From NCBI RefSeq assembly GCF_022179405.1, contig NZ_BPQT01000040.1, forward strand, positions 51,118-115,117: DNA of 64,000 nucleotides, read 5' to 3'. The DNA is from Methylobacterium marchantiae (GTDB lineage: Bacteria > Pseudomonadota > Alphaproteobacteria > Rhizobiales > Beijerinckiaceae). Positions 51,778 to 60,886 of the stretch are shown piece by piece. Below the pieces are notes generated by a model. It was not told the DNA's origin. It ran no database searches and worked only from the letters and a program-made list of their open reading frames with translations. Every line of letters starts with the position of its first letter. The first letter of the stretch is position 1. Position numbers and translations under genes: made by a program.

Positions 51778-52779
51778 TCAGCCGAGGCGGTGATAGGCCT
51801 TGAACCAGCGCACGAAGGCGGGAATGCCGATCTCGATCGGCGTCGTCGGGGCGTAGCCGAGGTCGCGGGCGATGGCGCCGAGATCGGCGTAGGTCTCCCG
51901 CACGTCGCCGGGCTGCATCGGCTCGGCCCGGCGGATCGCGGGCCGTCCGCAGGCTTCCTCCAGCACGTCGATCATGCGCAGGAGCGGCACGGACGTGTTG
52001 TTGCCGATGTTGTAGATCCGGTGCGGCGCATGGCTGCCGCCCGCCTTCTCGGCGCCGTCATCGGCGGGCGGGTTGTCGAGGCAGGCGAGGATGCCGGCGA
52101 CGATGTCGTCGATATAGGTGAAGTCGCGCCGCATCGCCCCGTCGTTGAACACGCGGATCGGCTCGCCCGCGAAGATCGCCTTCGTGAACAGCCACAGGGC
52201 CATGTCGGGCCGCCCCCAGGGCCCGTAGACGGTGAAGAAGCGCAGGCCGGTCTGGGGCAGGCGATGGAGATGGGCGTAGGTCTCGCTCATCAGTTCGTCC
52301 GCCTTCTTGGTGGCGGCGTAGAGCGAGACCGGATGGTCGACGCGGTCCTCGACCCGGAAGGGAAGAGAGGTATTGCCGCCATAGACCGAGGAGGACGAGG
52401 CGTAGGCCAGGTGCGACACCGCCCGGTGGCGCGCGAATTCCAGGATGTTGAGATGGCCGACCACGTTGGCCTGGATGTAGGCGCGCGGGTTCTCGATGGA
52501 GTAGCGCACCCCGGCCTGCGCGCCGAGATGGACGATCCGGTCGATCGCGTGCCCGTCGAGCCCCCTGTCCAGGGCCTCGTGATCGGAGAAGTCGAGGGTG
52601 AGGAAGCGGAACGCGTCGCCCCGGCGCTCCTCGAGATCGGCGATCCGGTCGCGCTTGAGCGTCACCGGATAATAGTCGTTGAGATTGTCGATGCCGATCA
52701 CGGTCTCGCCGCGCGCGAGCAGGCGGTCGGCCACGTGGTAGCCGATGAAGCCCGCCGCTCCGGTCAGGAGAATCGCCAT
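51778..52779 (-). CDS. NAD-dependent sugar-nucleotide epimerase (UDP-glucuronate 4-epimerase type)
   Basis: 333 residues, extended SDR fold. Cofactor motif TGAAGFIG at the N-terminus, SSSSVYGG with the catalytic Ser, and YAATKK carrying Tyr and Lys. The sequence IDNLNDYYPVTLKRDR and GVRYSIENPRAYIQANV matches UDP-glucuronate 4-epimerases (LpsL/CapI type), which supply UDP-galacturonate. First of a group with glycosyltransferases on the same strand. Confidence 0.9.
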   Translation of the reverse strand: MAILLTGAAGFIGYHVADRLLARGETVIGIDNLNDYYPVTLKRDRIADLEERRGDAFRFLTLDFSDHEALDRGLDGHAIDRIVHLGAQAGVRYSIENPRAYIQANVVGHLNILEFARHRAVSHLAYASSSSVYGGNTSLPFRVEDRVDHPVSLYAATKKADELMSETYAHLHRLPQTGLRFFTVYGPWGRPDMALWLFTKAIFAGEPIRVFNDGAMRRDFTYIDDIVAGILACLDNPPADDGAEKAGGSHAPHRIYNIGNNTSVPLLRMIDVLEEACGRPAIRRAEPMQPGDVRETYADLGAIARDLGYAPTTPIEIGIPAFVRWFKAYHRLG

Positions 52780-52838
52780 TGTCGGGTCGAGGCCTCACCG
52801 TCGCCCGGACCGCCGGGAGGCGGTCCGGAAAGGTCCGT

Positions 52839-54152
52839 TCAGAGCCGGTCGTACAGTTCCTTGAGGCGCCCGCGATAGATCTCGGGGCTGTATTTCGCCG
52901 CCTGGACCTTGCCCATCTCGGAGAGGCGCCCGCGCAGGTCCGCATCCGAATCCACCGCACGGATCGCATCGGCGATGTCGCGGGCGTCGTAGGGGTTGAT
53001 CAGCAGCGCGGCGTCACCCGCGACTTCCGGCGTCGAGCCCTCCTTGGAGGTGATGACCGGCGTGCCGAGCAGCATGGCCTCCAGCACCGGCAGGCCGAAG
53101 CCTTCGTAGAGGGAGGGGAACACCACGCCCTTGGCACCGCGGATAAGGCTGACGAGGAGCGAGAACGGCGCGTAGTCGAACCGCCGGATGCGGTCGCGCT
53201 GGTAGGTCATGTTGTCGATCTGCTCGAGATACGAGTTCGTCGTCGGATTGATGAACTTGAACTCGACATCCGACTTCCAGGCCGCGCCGCCGACGATGAC
53301 GAGGGGCGCCGAGACCTGGCTCGCGAGATAGGCCTCGACGAGGCGGCCGACGTTCTTCTTGGGCTCGATGGCGCCGAAGAACAGGAAATAGCCCTTGTAG
53401 GGCAGTCCGAAGGCGCCCTCGATCTCGCGGCGGACCACGTCTTCGGGCTTCTCGGCGAACTTCTTCGGGATTTCCACCGACTGGTAGGTGTTGGTGATCC
53501 GGTGCTCGGGGCAGCCGAGCAGGTTGATGATGTCGCGGCGCGAGGTCTCGGACACGGTGACGATGTGGTCGGCATCCTTCACGATGCGCCGCATCAGGCG
53601 CAGGTAGCGCCGCTTGATGTCGCCGGTGGTGAAGGGCAGGCGCAGGGGCACGAGGTCGTGCAGGGTGTAGATGTTCTTGGCGCCCGGAACCCGGATCGGC
53701 AGCGGATAGGTCCAGTGCATGATGTCGGGCGTGCGCAGGCCGCTGACGCGCAGGGTGCGGTTGTAGGTCTTGAAATAGGCGAGCGCGACGTCGAACAGGT
53801 TCACGCTGTTCCAGATCTGGTCGAAATACGGCATCCGCGCTTCGAACGTCTTGCTGATGACGGTGCCGGTGATCGGCACCTTCACCGCCCGCCGCCCAAG
53901 GGGCGAGGTCAGCTGGTCGCGGATGTAGCGCAGGATCACCAGCCATTGCGGCGGGACACCCACCGCCGGATCGAAGAACGAGATCTCGCGCAGCAGCGGG
54001 TCGATGCCCGGCGAGGCGCGGGTCCCGTAGAGGACGTCGGTCCGGTAGCCGAGCTCGTGCAGCTCGTAGCTCAGGTTGCGGGCGTAGGTGGCGACGCCCG
54101 TCCCCTTCTCCAGGCCGAGATTGTACCCATCCAACATCACACTTTTAGGCAT
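52839..54152 (-). CDS. Glycosyltransferase, family 4 type
   Basis: 437 residues with the GT-B fold. The start GLEKGTGVATYARNL is the acceptor-side glycine loop; the donor side has GYFLFFGAIEPKKNVGRLVEA and FPSLYEGFGLPVLEAM, the GT4 E-x7-E motif. It builds a polysaccharide or glycolipid from a nucleotide sugar in the cytoplasm. It is separated by 59 bases from the epimerase gene. Confidence 0.9.
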   Translation of the reverse strand: MPKSVMLDGYNLGLEKGTGVATYARNLSYELHELGYRTDVLYGTRASPGIDPLLREISFFDPAVGVPPQWLVILRYIRDQLTSPLGRRAVKVPITGTVISKTFEARMPYFDQIWNSVNLFDVALAYFKTYNRTLRVSGLRTPDIMHWTYPLPIRVPGAKNIYTLHDLVPLRLPFTTGDIKRRYLRLMRRIVKDADHIVTVSETSRRDIINLLGCPEHRITNTYQSVEIPKKFAEKPEDVVRREIEGAFGLPYKGYFLFFGAIEPKKNVGRLVEAYLASQVSAPLVIVGGAAWKSDVEFKFINPTTNSYLEQIDNMTYQRDRIRRFDYAPFSLLVSLIRGAKGVVFPSLYEGFGLPVLEAMLLGTPVITSKEGSTPEVAGDAALLINPYDARDIADAIRAVDSDADLRGRLSEMGKVQAAKYSPEIYRGRLKELYDRL

Positions 54153-54284
54153 TCCGGACTTCCTCGGATGGTTCTGCGATGGGTCGTTGGCGACACGGAT
54201 GAGGGAGTCGGACCGGACGTCGTCATCGTCCCGACGCTCCGGTCCCCCGTCTCGGGCTCCCTCGTCCCGCGTGCGGGCCGTGCT

Positions 54285-56546
54285 CTAGAACTTGAGCGCC
54301 TTGAGCACCCTCGGTTCGACGGGCCAGGGCGCGGCCTCGAACGCGACCGCCTTCGGCAGCGGGAAGGCCTCGAACAGGCCTTCGGGCGAGTAGGTCAGCG
54401 GCCGCCACGTGGCCTTGATCCAGTCCAGCGCCTTGTCCCATTCCGGCTTGGCGCGCCGCTCCAGGCAGAAGGCGTTGAGCCGGGTCACGCCGGCCCCGAG
54501 ATAGAAGTCCCGCACACGGTGATCGACCTTCTCCGCATCGTCGTCGAGCTTGAGTTCGCGGCCCTCGCCCGCGCCGTAGGTGGCGAACCATGCACAGGGA
54601 ATGCCGTAGCATTCCGCGATCACGAGGCCGTGGAGCGAGGTGGAGAGGATGTGCCGGCAGGACACGATCTCCTCGACCTTGGCGCGGAGCGACGGGGTAT
54701 CGCGCTCGGTGATCGTGTTGATGATCCGGATGTCGCCCTTGCGCTCGGGCGGGATGCCGTAGCGCGTCATCACGTCGAGGACCGTGGCGGCGGGGTCCTG
54801 CGAGGCCAGTTCGGTCAGGTGGACGATGACGCCGATCTCATGGGTCTTGGCCACGTGGTCCATGGGCCAGAGCCTGGGCAGCAGGTAGACGGGATCGCCG
54901 TAGATCTCCGGCACCGCGATGCCCTGCGCCCTCAGCACGGCGCCGGTCTTGGGCCCGCGCACGGCATGGACGTGGAACTCGGTGCCGGCCGGCCGCTGGT
55001 ACGGGGCCGGGTTCGGATTGCCGGGGCAGCGCTGCGCGTCGAGGCCGGTGCCCCACATGTGGAGCGTGCCGTTGCTCACCGCATGGCCGATGGTTCCGAC
55101 CGCCACGAGGCGCTCGGAATCGCTGTCGAAGGCCGCGTGCCGCACGACGCGCCCGGAGATCGAGGCGACCATGACGGCGCTCAGCGCGTCGCCGAAATTG
55201 GCGTAGGGGAACTTCTTCGAGCTGGCCGCCCAGGCCAGGGGAACCGAGCCGGGCGGCAGCGTCGATTTAATGCGCTTCAGGAGCGCGGCGGAGCTCTTTT
55301 TTTTTTCTACCGCCGCCGCAGAGGCCAGGCCAGCGTCTTCGCCAGCCGGCTCGCGAGCGGTCTTCCCGACCACAGGCTTTTCAGCGCCAGGCTTGGCAGC
55401 GCCAGATTTGGCAGCGCCAGATTTGGCAGCCGGCTCGGGAGCGCCCTTGGCAGGTTCGTCAGGAAATCGGGCGGCGGCCACCTTGGCGCCTCCCGGGAAT
55501 TCCTTGCGGTCGACTCGGTTCAGCTCGCCGACATCGTGGCGCAGCTTCAGGTCGGTGAGGGCCTTGTGCTCCCAGATCGTCTCGCCGGGGGCGGCGGAGA
55601 TCGGGCTGAGATCGACGGGGAAGGCGTTGATCAGGGCATCGCCGTCGAAGCTCTTGGGCGACCAGGTCTGGTCGATCGCCTTCATGATCGCGGGCCAGTC
55701 GCTCGGCTTGGCGCGGGGCTGGTTGAACACGTCGATCTTCGGCAGGCCGAGGCCGGTATAGAGATCGACGATGCGCAGGTCGACGTCGCCACCGGGGACG
55801 AGTTCCACCGATTGCAGCCCGTCCTTCGGCAGGCTCGGGGCGAAATACAGGCAGGGGATGCCGTAGGATTCCGCGATCACCATGCCGTGGAGGCTGGTGG
55901 AGACGATGCGCTCGCAGGAGAGGATCTCGTCGATCTTCGATTGCAGGGCGCCGACATGCAGCTCGGTGACGGTGGTGATGAGATGGATGTCGTCGGCGAG
56001 CTCGGCGGGGATCCTGAAGCGCGCGATCTCCTTGCGCGGCACGGCCTCCATCTCGCGGTTGGCGAGCTCCGACAGGTGCAGGATGACGCCGAGCTTGTAG
56101 CGCTTCTTGACCGTCGGCTTGTAGAACCGGGGCAGCAGCCAGACCGGATCGCCGTAGGGCACCGCATGCGACAGCGTCTTGGCCGAGAGGAGCGATTCCG
56201 AGACCGGTCCGCGGGTCGCGGTGACGGTGAAATGCGATTCCGCCGAGGGGACGAACGGCTTCTTCTCCGCCGCGGGTGCCGACGGGTTGGCCCAGTTCGA
56301 GCAGCCCGTGCCCCAGAACCAGACCTCGCCGTTGGCGAATCCGTGCCCGATCGTGCCGACGCAGGCGAGGCGGGGCCCGAAGGATTTCATCGGCGCCCTG
56401 CGGATCGGCTTGCCCGACAGCAGCGCGATCATCACCGGGCTCAGGGCATCGCCGAAGTTGAGATAGTTCATGTCCAGGGTCGAACCGGCCCAGGCCAGAG
56501 GAATCTCGCCTTTCTCGCGCACGTGCCGGGTGATGGATGTCGCCAT
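54285..56546 (-). CDS. Double-domain polysaccharide pyruvyltransferase-like protein
   Basis: 753 residues from ATG 56546 (AAGGA nine bases upstream; ATG 56624 also in frame). Two related domains: 1-345 (LAWAGSTLDMNYLNFGDALSP) and about 420-750 (LAWAASSKKFPYANFGDALSA). Each has the HGLVIAECYGIPC or HGMVIAESYGIPC motif near its end. The family adds pyruvate to sugars of exopolysaccharide. A linker (about 345-420) holds three 15-base repeats (55382-55426) and a run of ten A on the coding strand (55297-55306). Confidence 0.85.
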   Translation of the reverse strand: MATSITRHVREKGEIPLAWAGSTLDMNYLNFGDALSPVMIALLSGKPIRRAPMKSFGPRLACVGTIGHGFANGEVWFWGTGCSNWANPSAPAAEKKPFVPSAESHFTVTATRGPVSESLLSAKTLSHAVPYGDPVWLLPRFYKPTVKKRYKLGVILHLSELANREMEAVPRKEIARFRIPAELADDIHLITTVTELHVGALQSKIDEILSCERIVSTSLHGMVIAESYGIPCLYFAPSLPKDGLQSVELVPGGDVDLRIVDLYTGLGLPKIDVFNQPRAKPSDWPAIMKAIDQTWSPKSFDGDALINAFPVDLSPISAAPGETIWEHKALTDLKLRHDVGELNRVDRKEFPGGAKVAAARFPDEPAKGAPEPAAKSGAAKSGAAKPGAEKPVVGKTAREPAGEDAGLASAAAVEKKKSSAALLKRIKSTLPPGSVPLAWAASSKKFPYANFGDALSAVMVASISGRVVRHAAFDSDSERLVAVGTIGHAVSNGTLHMWGTGLDAQRCPGNPNPAPYQRPAGTEFHVHAVRGPKTGAVLRAQGIAVPEIYGDPVYLLPRLWPMDHVAKTHEIGVIVHLTELASQDPAATVLDVMTRYGIPPERKGDIRIINTITERDTPSLRAKVEEIVSCRHILSTSLHGLVIAECYGIPCAWFATYGAGEGRELKLDDDAEKVDHRVRDFYLGAGVTRLNAFCLERRAKPEWDKALDWIKATWRPLTYSPEGLFEAFPLPKAVAFEAAPWPVEPRVLKALKF
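55297..55306 (-). repeat. A10 homopolymer at the domain junction
   Basis: Ten A on the coding strand in GAA AAA AAA AAG, codons 414-417. Losing one A gives TGA at 55279-55277; gaining one gives TAA at 55269-55267. Either change ends the protein just after the first domain. A run this long is rare in such GC-rich DNA. Confidence 0.85.
55382..55426. repeat. Three tandem 15-base repeats in the pyruvyltransferase linker
   Basis: Units starting CAGCGCCAG at 55382, 55397 and 55412; the last two are identical. They encode KSGAA-type repeats. A variable copy number would change linker length without changing frame. Confidence 0.75.
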
Positions 56547-56943
56547 GATCACGTCCTTGCTCTTTGATTTTCTAAACGAAAACAATGATCGCATCGTCAT
56601 GGCATGGTCCGGACCCGCGAGCATCGATGGAACCGATGCTCATGTGCTCCTCCCATCGCAGCCGAGGGAACGGCCACGCACAAATGACATCGACGCTCTA
56701 TCGACTATACGCGCTTCGTCTCGACGACATCATCGAGACGGGCCCGACGGTGGACGCTCGGTTTATTCCGCATTTGCATGCCCGATACCAAGCCCGTCGA
56801 CCCCCTCAAGTCATTGGTGCGTCTGATTAAGGCGGATTCCCCAGGGTGTCCAGGGCGGGATGTGGCGGCAATGGCATGACCGCAGGGCGGGAAACCTCCC
56901 GTCCCGCATCCGTCCCGGCACCGGTCGGCGCGAGCCTCCGGCA
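56547..56943. other. 397-base gap between two minus-strand glycan genes
   Basis: No credible gene; open frames here show poor codon use. The stretch 56560-56700 has lower GC than the surroundings and is the likely promoter region of the pyruvyltransferase gene. No clear hairpin seen. Confidence 0.5.
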
Positions 56944-58266
56944 TCACGGCGCGGACTGCGTGACGCGCTGCCTCGCGCCCTCCGAGGGCGACACGACGCG
57001 GCGCGGCGGTGCCGGCTGCTTCACCGTCCGGCCGGTCCCGGCCCGCTCGTCGAACCGCTGCAGGGCCGACACGACCTGCCGCCCGGTCTCCGTCCACTTG
57101 GTCGGCCGGAAGTTCCTGTCGATCTCGCGCTCCTTCTGGCGCAGCAGTTCCGGATCGGTCGCGTAGGCCCGGATCTTGTCGGCCCATTCGCGCGGCATGT
57201 GGGGCGTGGCGTAATCGACGAAATGCTGGCCGACCTCGGGCAGGGAGGTGGTCCTCGAGACGATGCCGAACTTGCCGAAGCTCAGGGCCTCGGCGACCGG
57301 CAGGCCCCAGCCCTCGTATCGGGACGGGAACACGAACATCTGGCAATTCTTGTAGAGGGTCCGCAACGCCAGATCGTCGACCTTGGCGAGGAAGTGGAGC
57401 TTCCTGGCCAGCGGCGTCCGGCGCACGATGGCCCGCAGCATCATCCGCTTCTTGCGCTTGCTGTGCCCGACGCAGACGAGGCTCGGGGCCTCCTGTTCCC
57501 GGCCCTTGAAGGCCAGCGACCAGGCCTTGATGACGACCCGATGGTTCTTCCGCGGATGCACGGAGGAGACGTAGAGGATGTAGGGCTGGGCCACCTTGAG
57601 CGGTTTGGGCGGGGTGTTGTCGCCGATCTGCGACACGCCGAAATCGAGCGTCACGATCCGCCCGCAATCGAATCCCTGATAGGCGATCAGGGCCTCGGCG
57701 GTGGCGTGGGAGGGCGTGAAGATCACGTCCGCCGTCTCGAGGACGAGGTCGATCCAGCGCTTGAAAGTCGCGTGCGCCGACCGGAAGGTGAGCTTCGGCC
57801 GCTCGATCGGCAGCATGTCGTGGACGAGGACCGCCTTGCGGCACGCGATATCGGCGGATTTCAACGCGCTGACGATGCCGGCGTAGTTCGAGCGCGACCA
57901 GCTCGCCCCGAGCATGACCAGCCACTGGTTGGCCCGGGGCATGGAGATGTCGGCGGCGGCGGCGGCCTGGCCCTTGAAGATGCGGACGTAGCTCAGCTCC
58001 TCCACCGCCTTGGCGACGAGGGAGCGGCCCTGAACCGTGTTGGTCCGGCCATAGGCCTCGATGAGTTCCAGCATCGGGGCGCCGATGGGGGCGAGCCGCC
58101 TCTTGAACGGTGTGATGCCGATGGGGGTGATGACACAGTCGCGATCGTCGGCCTGGATCGCGCTGGTGATCTCGTAGACGACGCGCTGGATACCGGTGAT
58201 CGGAAGTCCTCTTTTGAAGAAGGAAACCAGATCCGTGTAGTCCATCAGGATGTTTTCGACGGTCAT
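56944..58266 (-). CDS. Glycosyltransferase, family 4 type
   Basis: 440 residues from ATG 58266; the frame is open to 58302. The donor-side motifs are LYVSSVHPRKNHRVVIKAW and FPSRYEGWGLPVAEALSFG (E-x7-E). The N-terminus RGLPITGIQRVVYEI is the acceptor-side loop. Domain order and length match GT4. It heads this minus-strand group. Ribosome site weak. Confidence 0.88.
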   Translation of the reverse strand: MTVENILMDYTDLVSFFKRGLPITGIQRVVYEITSAIQADDRDCVITPIGITPFKRRLAPIGAPMLELIEAYGRTNTVQGRSLVAKAVEELSYVRIFKGQAAAAADISMPRANQWLVMLGASWSRSNYAGIVSALKSADIACRKAVLVHDMLPIERPKLTFRSAHATFKRWIDLVLETADVIFTPSHATAEALIAYQGFDCGRIVTLDFGVSQIGDNTPPKPLKVAQPYILYVSSVHPRKNHRVVIKAWSLAFKGREQEAPSLVCVGHSKRKKRMMLRAIVRRTPLARKLHFLAKVDDLALRTLYKNCQMFVFPSRYEGWGLPVAEALSFGKFGIVSRTTSLPEVGQHFVDYATPHMPREWADKIRAYATDPELLRQKEREIDRNFRPTKWTETGRQVVSALQRFDERAGTGRTVKQPAPPRRVVSPSEGARQRVTQSAP

Positions 58267-58632
58267 GGAACCAGCATCGCGGATTCGACGATCGACAAAC
58301 ACTCACGCATGACATTCAGCGCTCTCTGACCGCCCCCGTAGTCAGCGATTTCTGCCATCGTTCGAAACGCCCCGCTTGTTCGAAAACGCAAAGGCCATGT
58401 GGGAGGACTTGGCGCCCAAAATATGGCACTTCGATTCCCACCGGTCGAGGCTACCGCATCGCACCAACCCCGCATAGCCGGCCGTGCGACATGGAACGCC
58501 CTTCGGCCGCGACGGCGAAGCGGGAGTGTGAAGAGAAGCGGAACTGGACGCGGTGAGCGGGCTATGCCGGGAGCGCTCGGGCCTGGACCGTCGGTCACCT
58601 GTCCGGCACTGGATCGTCCTGGAACAGGTATT
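58267..58632. other. 366-base gap before tRNA-Asn
   Basis: Holds the promoter of the glycosyltransferase gene to its left; nothing else recognisable. Open frames are shadows without ribosome sites. Confidence 0.45.
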
Positions 58633-58708
58633 TGGCTCCCCGAGTAGGACTCGAACCTACGACAAAGCGATTAACAGTCGCTTGCTCTACCAACTGAGCT
58701 ATCGGGGA
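58633..58708 (-). tRNA. tRNA-Asn (anticodon GTT)
   Basis: 76 bases with CCA. Acceptor TCCCCGA pairs with TCGGGGA; D arm TAGCTCAGTTGGTAGAGCA; anticodon loop CTGTTAA gives GTT; T arm GTAGGTTCGAGTCCTAC. All conserved positions are in place. Confidence 0.97.
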
Positions 58709-58916
58709 CCACGGCCGGGTCTCTACACACGGCTCACGCAGGATGCAAGGGCCGTCGGCATGTTTGTCGGCTTTGTTCGCGGCATCGCACGGCATCGGGC
58801 CGGCGCGGCGGAATCCCCGTTGCGGATGGGGCTCGGGCTCTGTAAGAGACCCGTCACCCCGGATCGGCCGCTCGATCCGGCGGCGCCGTTCCCTCGTCGA
58901 AGAGGGACGTGCCAGA

Positions 58917-58990
58917 GGCCTCGTGGCGGAGTGGTTACGCAGAGGACTGCAAATCCTTGCACCCCGGTTCGATTCCGGGCGAGGCCTCCA
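58917..58990 (+). tRNA. tRNA-Cys (anticodon GCA)
   Basis: 74 bases with CCA. Acceptor GGCCTCG pairs with CGAGGCC, discriminator T; anticodon stem AGGA/TCCT with loop CTGCAAA gives GCA; T arm CCCGGTTCGATTCCGGG. A lower-GC accessory stretch begins after it. Confidence 0.96.
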
Positions 58991-59170
58991 TTCTACCCTA
59001 AGCGCAGTTGAGATTTCCCGCGCGTCCCGCCGAGGCGGCATTCGCTCACCCTACACCTGAATCATTCGAAGTCCTGGCCCAAGCGCCATCACGGATGGGT
59101 TCCGATCCCGTAGCGGCCCATCGAGATCGCAATCTTGAGGGCATCATATCGAATCCAAACGCCGCACCCG

Positions 59171-59545
59171 TCACCCCACGAGATCGTCGATCGTCAGCTT
59201 CAGCGCGTCGGCAATCTTCCGCAGGGTATCGACGGTCCCTTCGCGCTTCCCCGTCTCGATCTGAGAGAGGAAGGGCTTCGCGATCCCAGCCTTCTCGGCC
59301 AAGGCCTTGGCAGACAGGCCGCGATGCTCGCGCCAGACGCGGATACGGTTCTCGCCATCGAGAATGCGGTCCGCGATCTCGGAGGGGACAAGCTCTTCTT
59401 CGCCGGAAGCCAGGCGCTTCTCGAAGCGGTCGAACGCCGCATTGTCGGCGGCATCTGCGGCGGCCTCGACGAGCGCGGTATACTCGGCCTCGGACATGAG
59501 AACGAGGCGCTCCCCCGCAGGGGTAACGATGGTCTGAGCGTTCAT
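59171..59545 (-). CDS. XRE-family antitoxin (HigA-like)
   Basis: 124 residues from ATG 59545 (AGGAGG eight bases upstream; ATG 59551 possible). The C-terminal half is a helix-turn-helix: LSAKALAEKAGIAKPFLSQI and TVDTLRKIADALKLTIDDL. The N-terminal half (MSEAEYTALVEAAADAADN) is acidic and likely binds the toxin. The toxin gene precedes it, the HigBA order. It should repress the operon through the paired repeats at 59841-59878. Confidence 0.87.
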   Translation of the reverse strand: MNAQTIVTPAGERLVLMSEAEYTALVEAAADAADNAAFDRFEKRLASGEEELVPSEIADRILDGENRIRVWREHRGLSAKALAEKAGIAKPFLSQIETGKREGTVDTLRKIADALKLTIDDLVG

Positions 59546-59575
59546 GGTCATGCCCTCCTGGCATTGGCCGTGGTT

Positions 59576-59830
59576 TCAGTCGTAGGCTCCTCCTCTCGGG
59601 GCAACCTTCACGACGGCGACGACCACGCCGGTTTCGGCAAACAGCACGCGCCAGTCACCGACGCGAAGACGACGGCGATTGTCGTGCCCCTGCAGCGTCT
59701 TGACATTGTTCGCCAGCGAGACCGGGTCGTCGGCGTATTGCTTCACCTTCGCGCGGATGAGCTTCGAGACGTTGGCCGGCATCCGGCTCAGCGTCTTGAT
59801 GGCCTCCTTGCTGTAAGCGATCCGGCGCAT
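59576..59830 (-). CDS. RelE/ParE superfamily toxin
   Basis: 84 residues, normal length. IAYSKEAIKTLSRMPANV is the first helix pair; NNVKTLQGHDNRRRLRVGDWRVLF is the basic strand core with the R-x-G-D-W-R-V motif of RelE toxins. It probably cuts mRNA on the ribosome. The antitoxin begins about 30 bases after the stop. Two inverted repeats lie upstream. Confidence 0.88.
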   Translation of the reverse strand: MRRIAYSKEAIKTLSRMPANVSKLIRAKVKQYADDPVSLANNVKTLQGHDNRRRLRVGDWRVLFAETGVVVAVVKVAPRGGAYD

Positions 59831-59840
59831 GCCGATTTGG

Positions 59841-59878
59841 TAGCATATCGCTAATCTCTTGGAAATAGCAGAGTGCTA
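59841..59878. promoter_or_regulatory. Paired TAGC-N5-GCTA inverted repeats upstream of the toxin gene
   Basis: TAGC-ATATC-GCTA lies at 59841-59853 and TAGC-AGAGT-GCTA at 59866-59878, 25 bases between centres. They are 11 bases and 36 bases upstream of the toxin start. Two identical half-site pairs at the promoter fit autoregulation by the antitoxin. Confidence 0.7.
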
Positions 59879-59925
59879 GTCGACGCCATCTGTGTGCTCG
59901 AAAATGGATCGCTTACTGTCCCATT

Positions 59926-60804
59926 CTAGACCGCGGCGGTGGCCAACAGTACTAGGAAGTCTGATTCCCTCATGATCCTGATAGGATGGCCCTCGGCGAT
60001 CATCTTCTCTGCCTTCATGTGCTTGGCGCTTTTCCCAGAGGAGCCTACGCGCCGGGCGTCCTGATCTCCTACAACCAAGAGAGTGGTGAATTTCGTTACC
60101 GATGGCGCCACGGCATAGCCGGCATTGGCAGCCAGAATAGCCATCTCACTTTTCAACATCGAAAGTGTCCCGGTCATCACAAGCACTTCGCCAGCCAAGG
60201 GGCCGTCGGCGATCCCGGCTTTCGTTTGACCTGCTCTGTAAGTTACGGAATGAGGAATGCCGCTGATTGGAAGGCGAACTCGTTTCGTCCATTTATCCAA
60301 GTCTATACCGCTATCAGCAATGGCCCGCATCATGATGATCCCAGATGCTCTGGCATCTTCACGTGCATCGTGGTGGCGGAATTGGATTCCGAAGGCTCTA
60401 GCAAGACTCCGCAATCCGTATCCGCCAGACCCCGCAAATTCAGGCCACGACCTTCTAGCGACCATCACGGTATCGAGCCACTGACAGTCAAGCGGGGGAT
60501 GGCTATGCTTTATAGCTGCCCGCTGAAAGGCGGTGCGATCAAAGTGGTGATGATGAATGACGACATTTTTCGTCAGGGCTCGGGATATCACCGGCAATAA
60601 TTCTCCCATTTTAGGAGAACCTGTTACTTTTTCTGCAGTAATGCCATGAATGGCGACGTTCATCGGGTCGAAATAGTCCTCTGGATCAACGAGGAAGTGC
60701 GTATCCGATACCGGCAACCCGTTCTCAAACCTCACCAGACCCACAGCGCAGATGCTGGCCATATCAGGATTCGCTGTTTCGACGTCCAACGCAATGAAGT
60801 TCAT
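59926..60804 (-). CDS. DnaQ-like 3'-5' exonuclease with a C-terminal BRCT domain
   Basis: 292 residues. ExoI motif ALDVETAN (Asp, Glu), ExoII in VVIHHHHFDRTAF and ExoIII HHDAREDARA (H-x4-D) make a DEDDh nuclease; residues about 205-290 are a BRCT domain (GEVLVMTGTLSMLKSEM, TTLLVVGDQD) as at the end of DNA ligases. It may act in DNA repair or as a defence effector. Lower GC than its neighbours. ATG 60804. Confidence 0.85.
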   Translation of the reverse strand: MNFIALDVETANPDMASICAVGLVRFENGLPVSDTHFLVDPEDYFDPMNVAIHGITAEKVTGSPKMGELLPVISRALTKNVVIHHHHFDRTAFQRAAIKHSHPPLDCQWLDTVMVARRSWPEFAGSGGYGLRSLARAFGIQFRHHDAREDARASGIIMMRAIADSGIDLDKWTKRVRLPISGIPHSVTYRAGQTKAGIADGPLAGEVLVMTGTLSMLKSEMAILAANAGYAVAPSVTKFTTLLVVGDQDARRVGSSGKSAKHMKAEKMIAEGHPIRIMRESDFLVLLATAAV

Positions 60805-60886
60805 GCTCTGGCCCTCTCATTGAGCCGCTTAGGCGGGCACTGACCAGGATACAACCATAACTAGTTGAAGCTGACGATGGCTCGCC

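Noticed and set aside
51690-51780. A possible attachment-site repeat of the odd tRNA at the right edge of the insert.
   Set aside because: Only a few bases (GGCG and a CTCT-like stretch) agree with the tRNA end, no more than chance.
52779-56567. A 1262-residue plus-strand frame across the glycan genes.
   Set aside because: Antisense shadow of three well-supported minus-strand genes.
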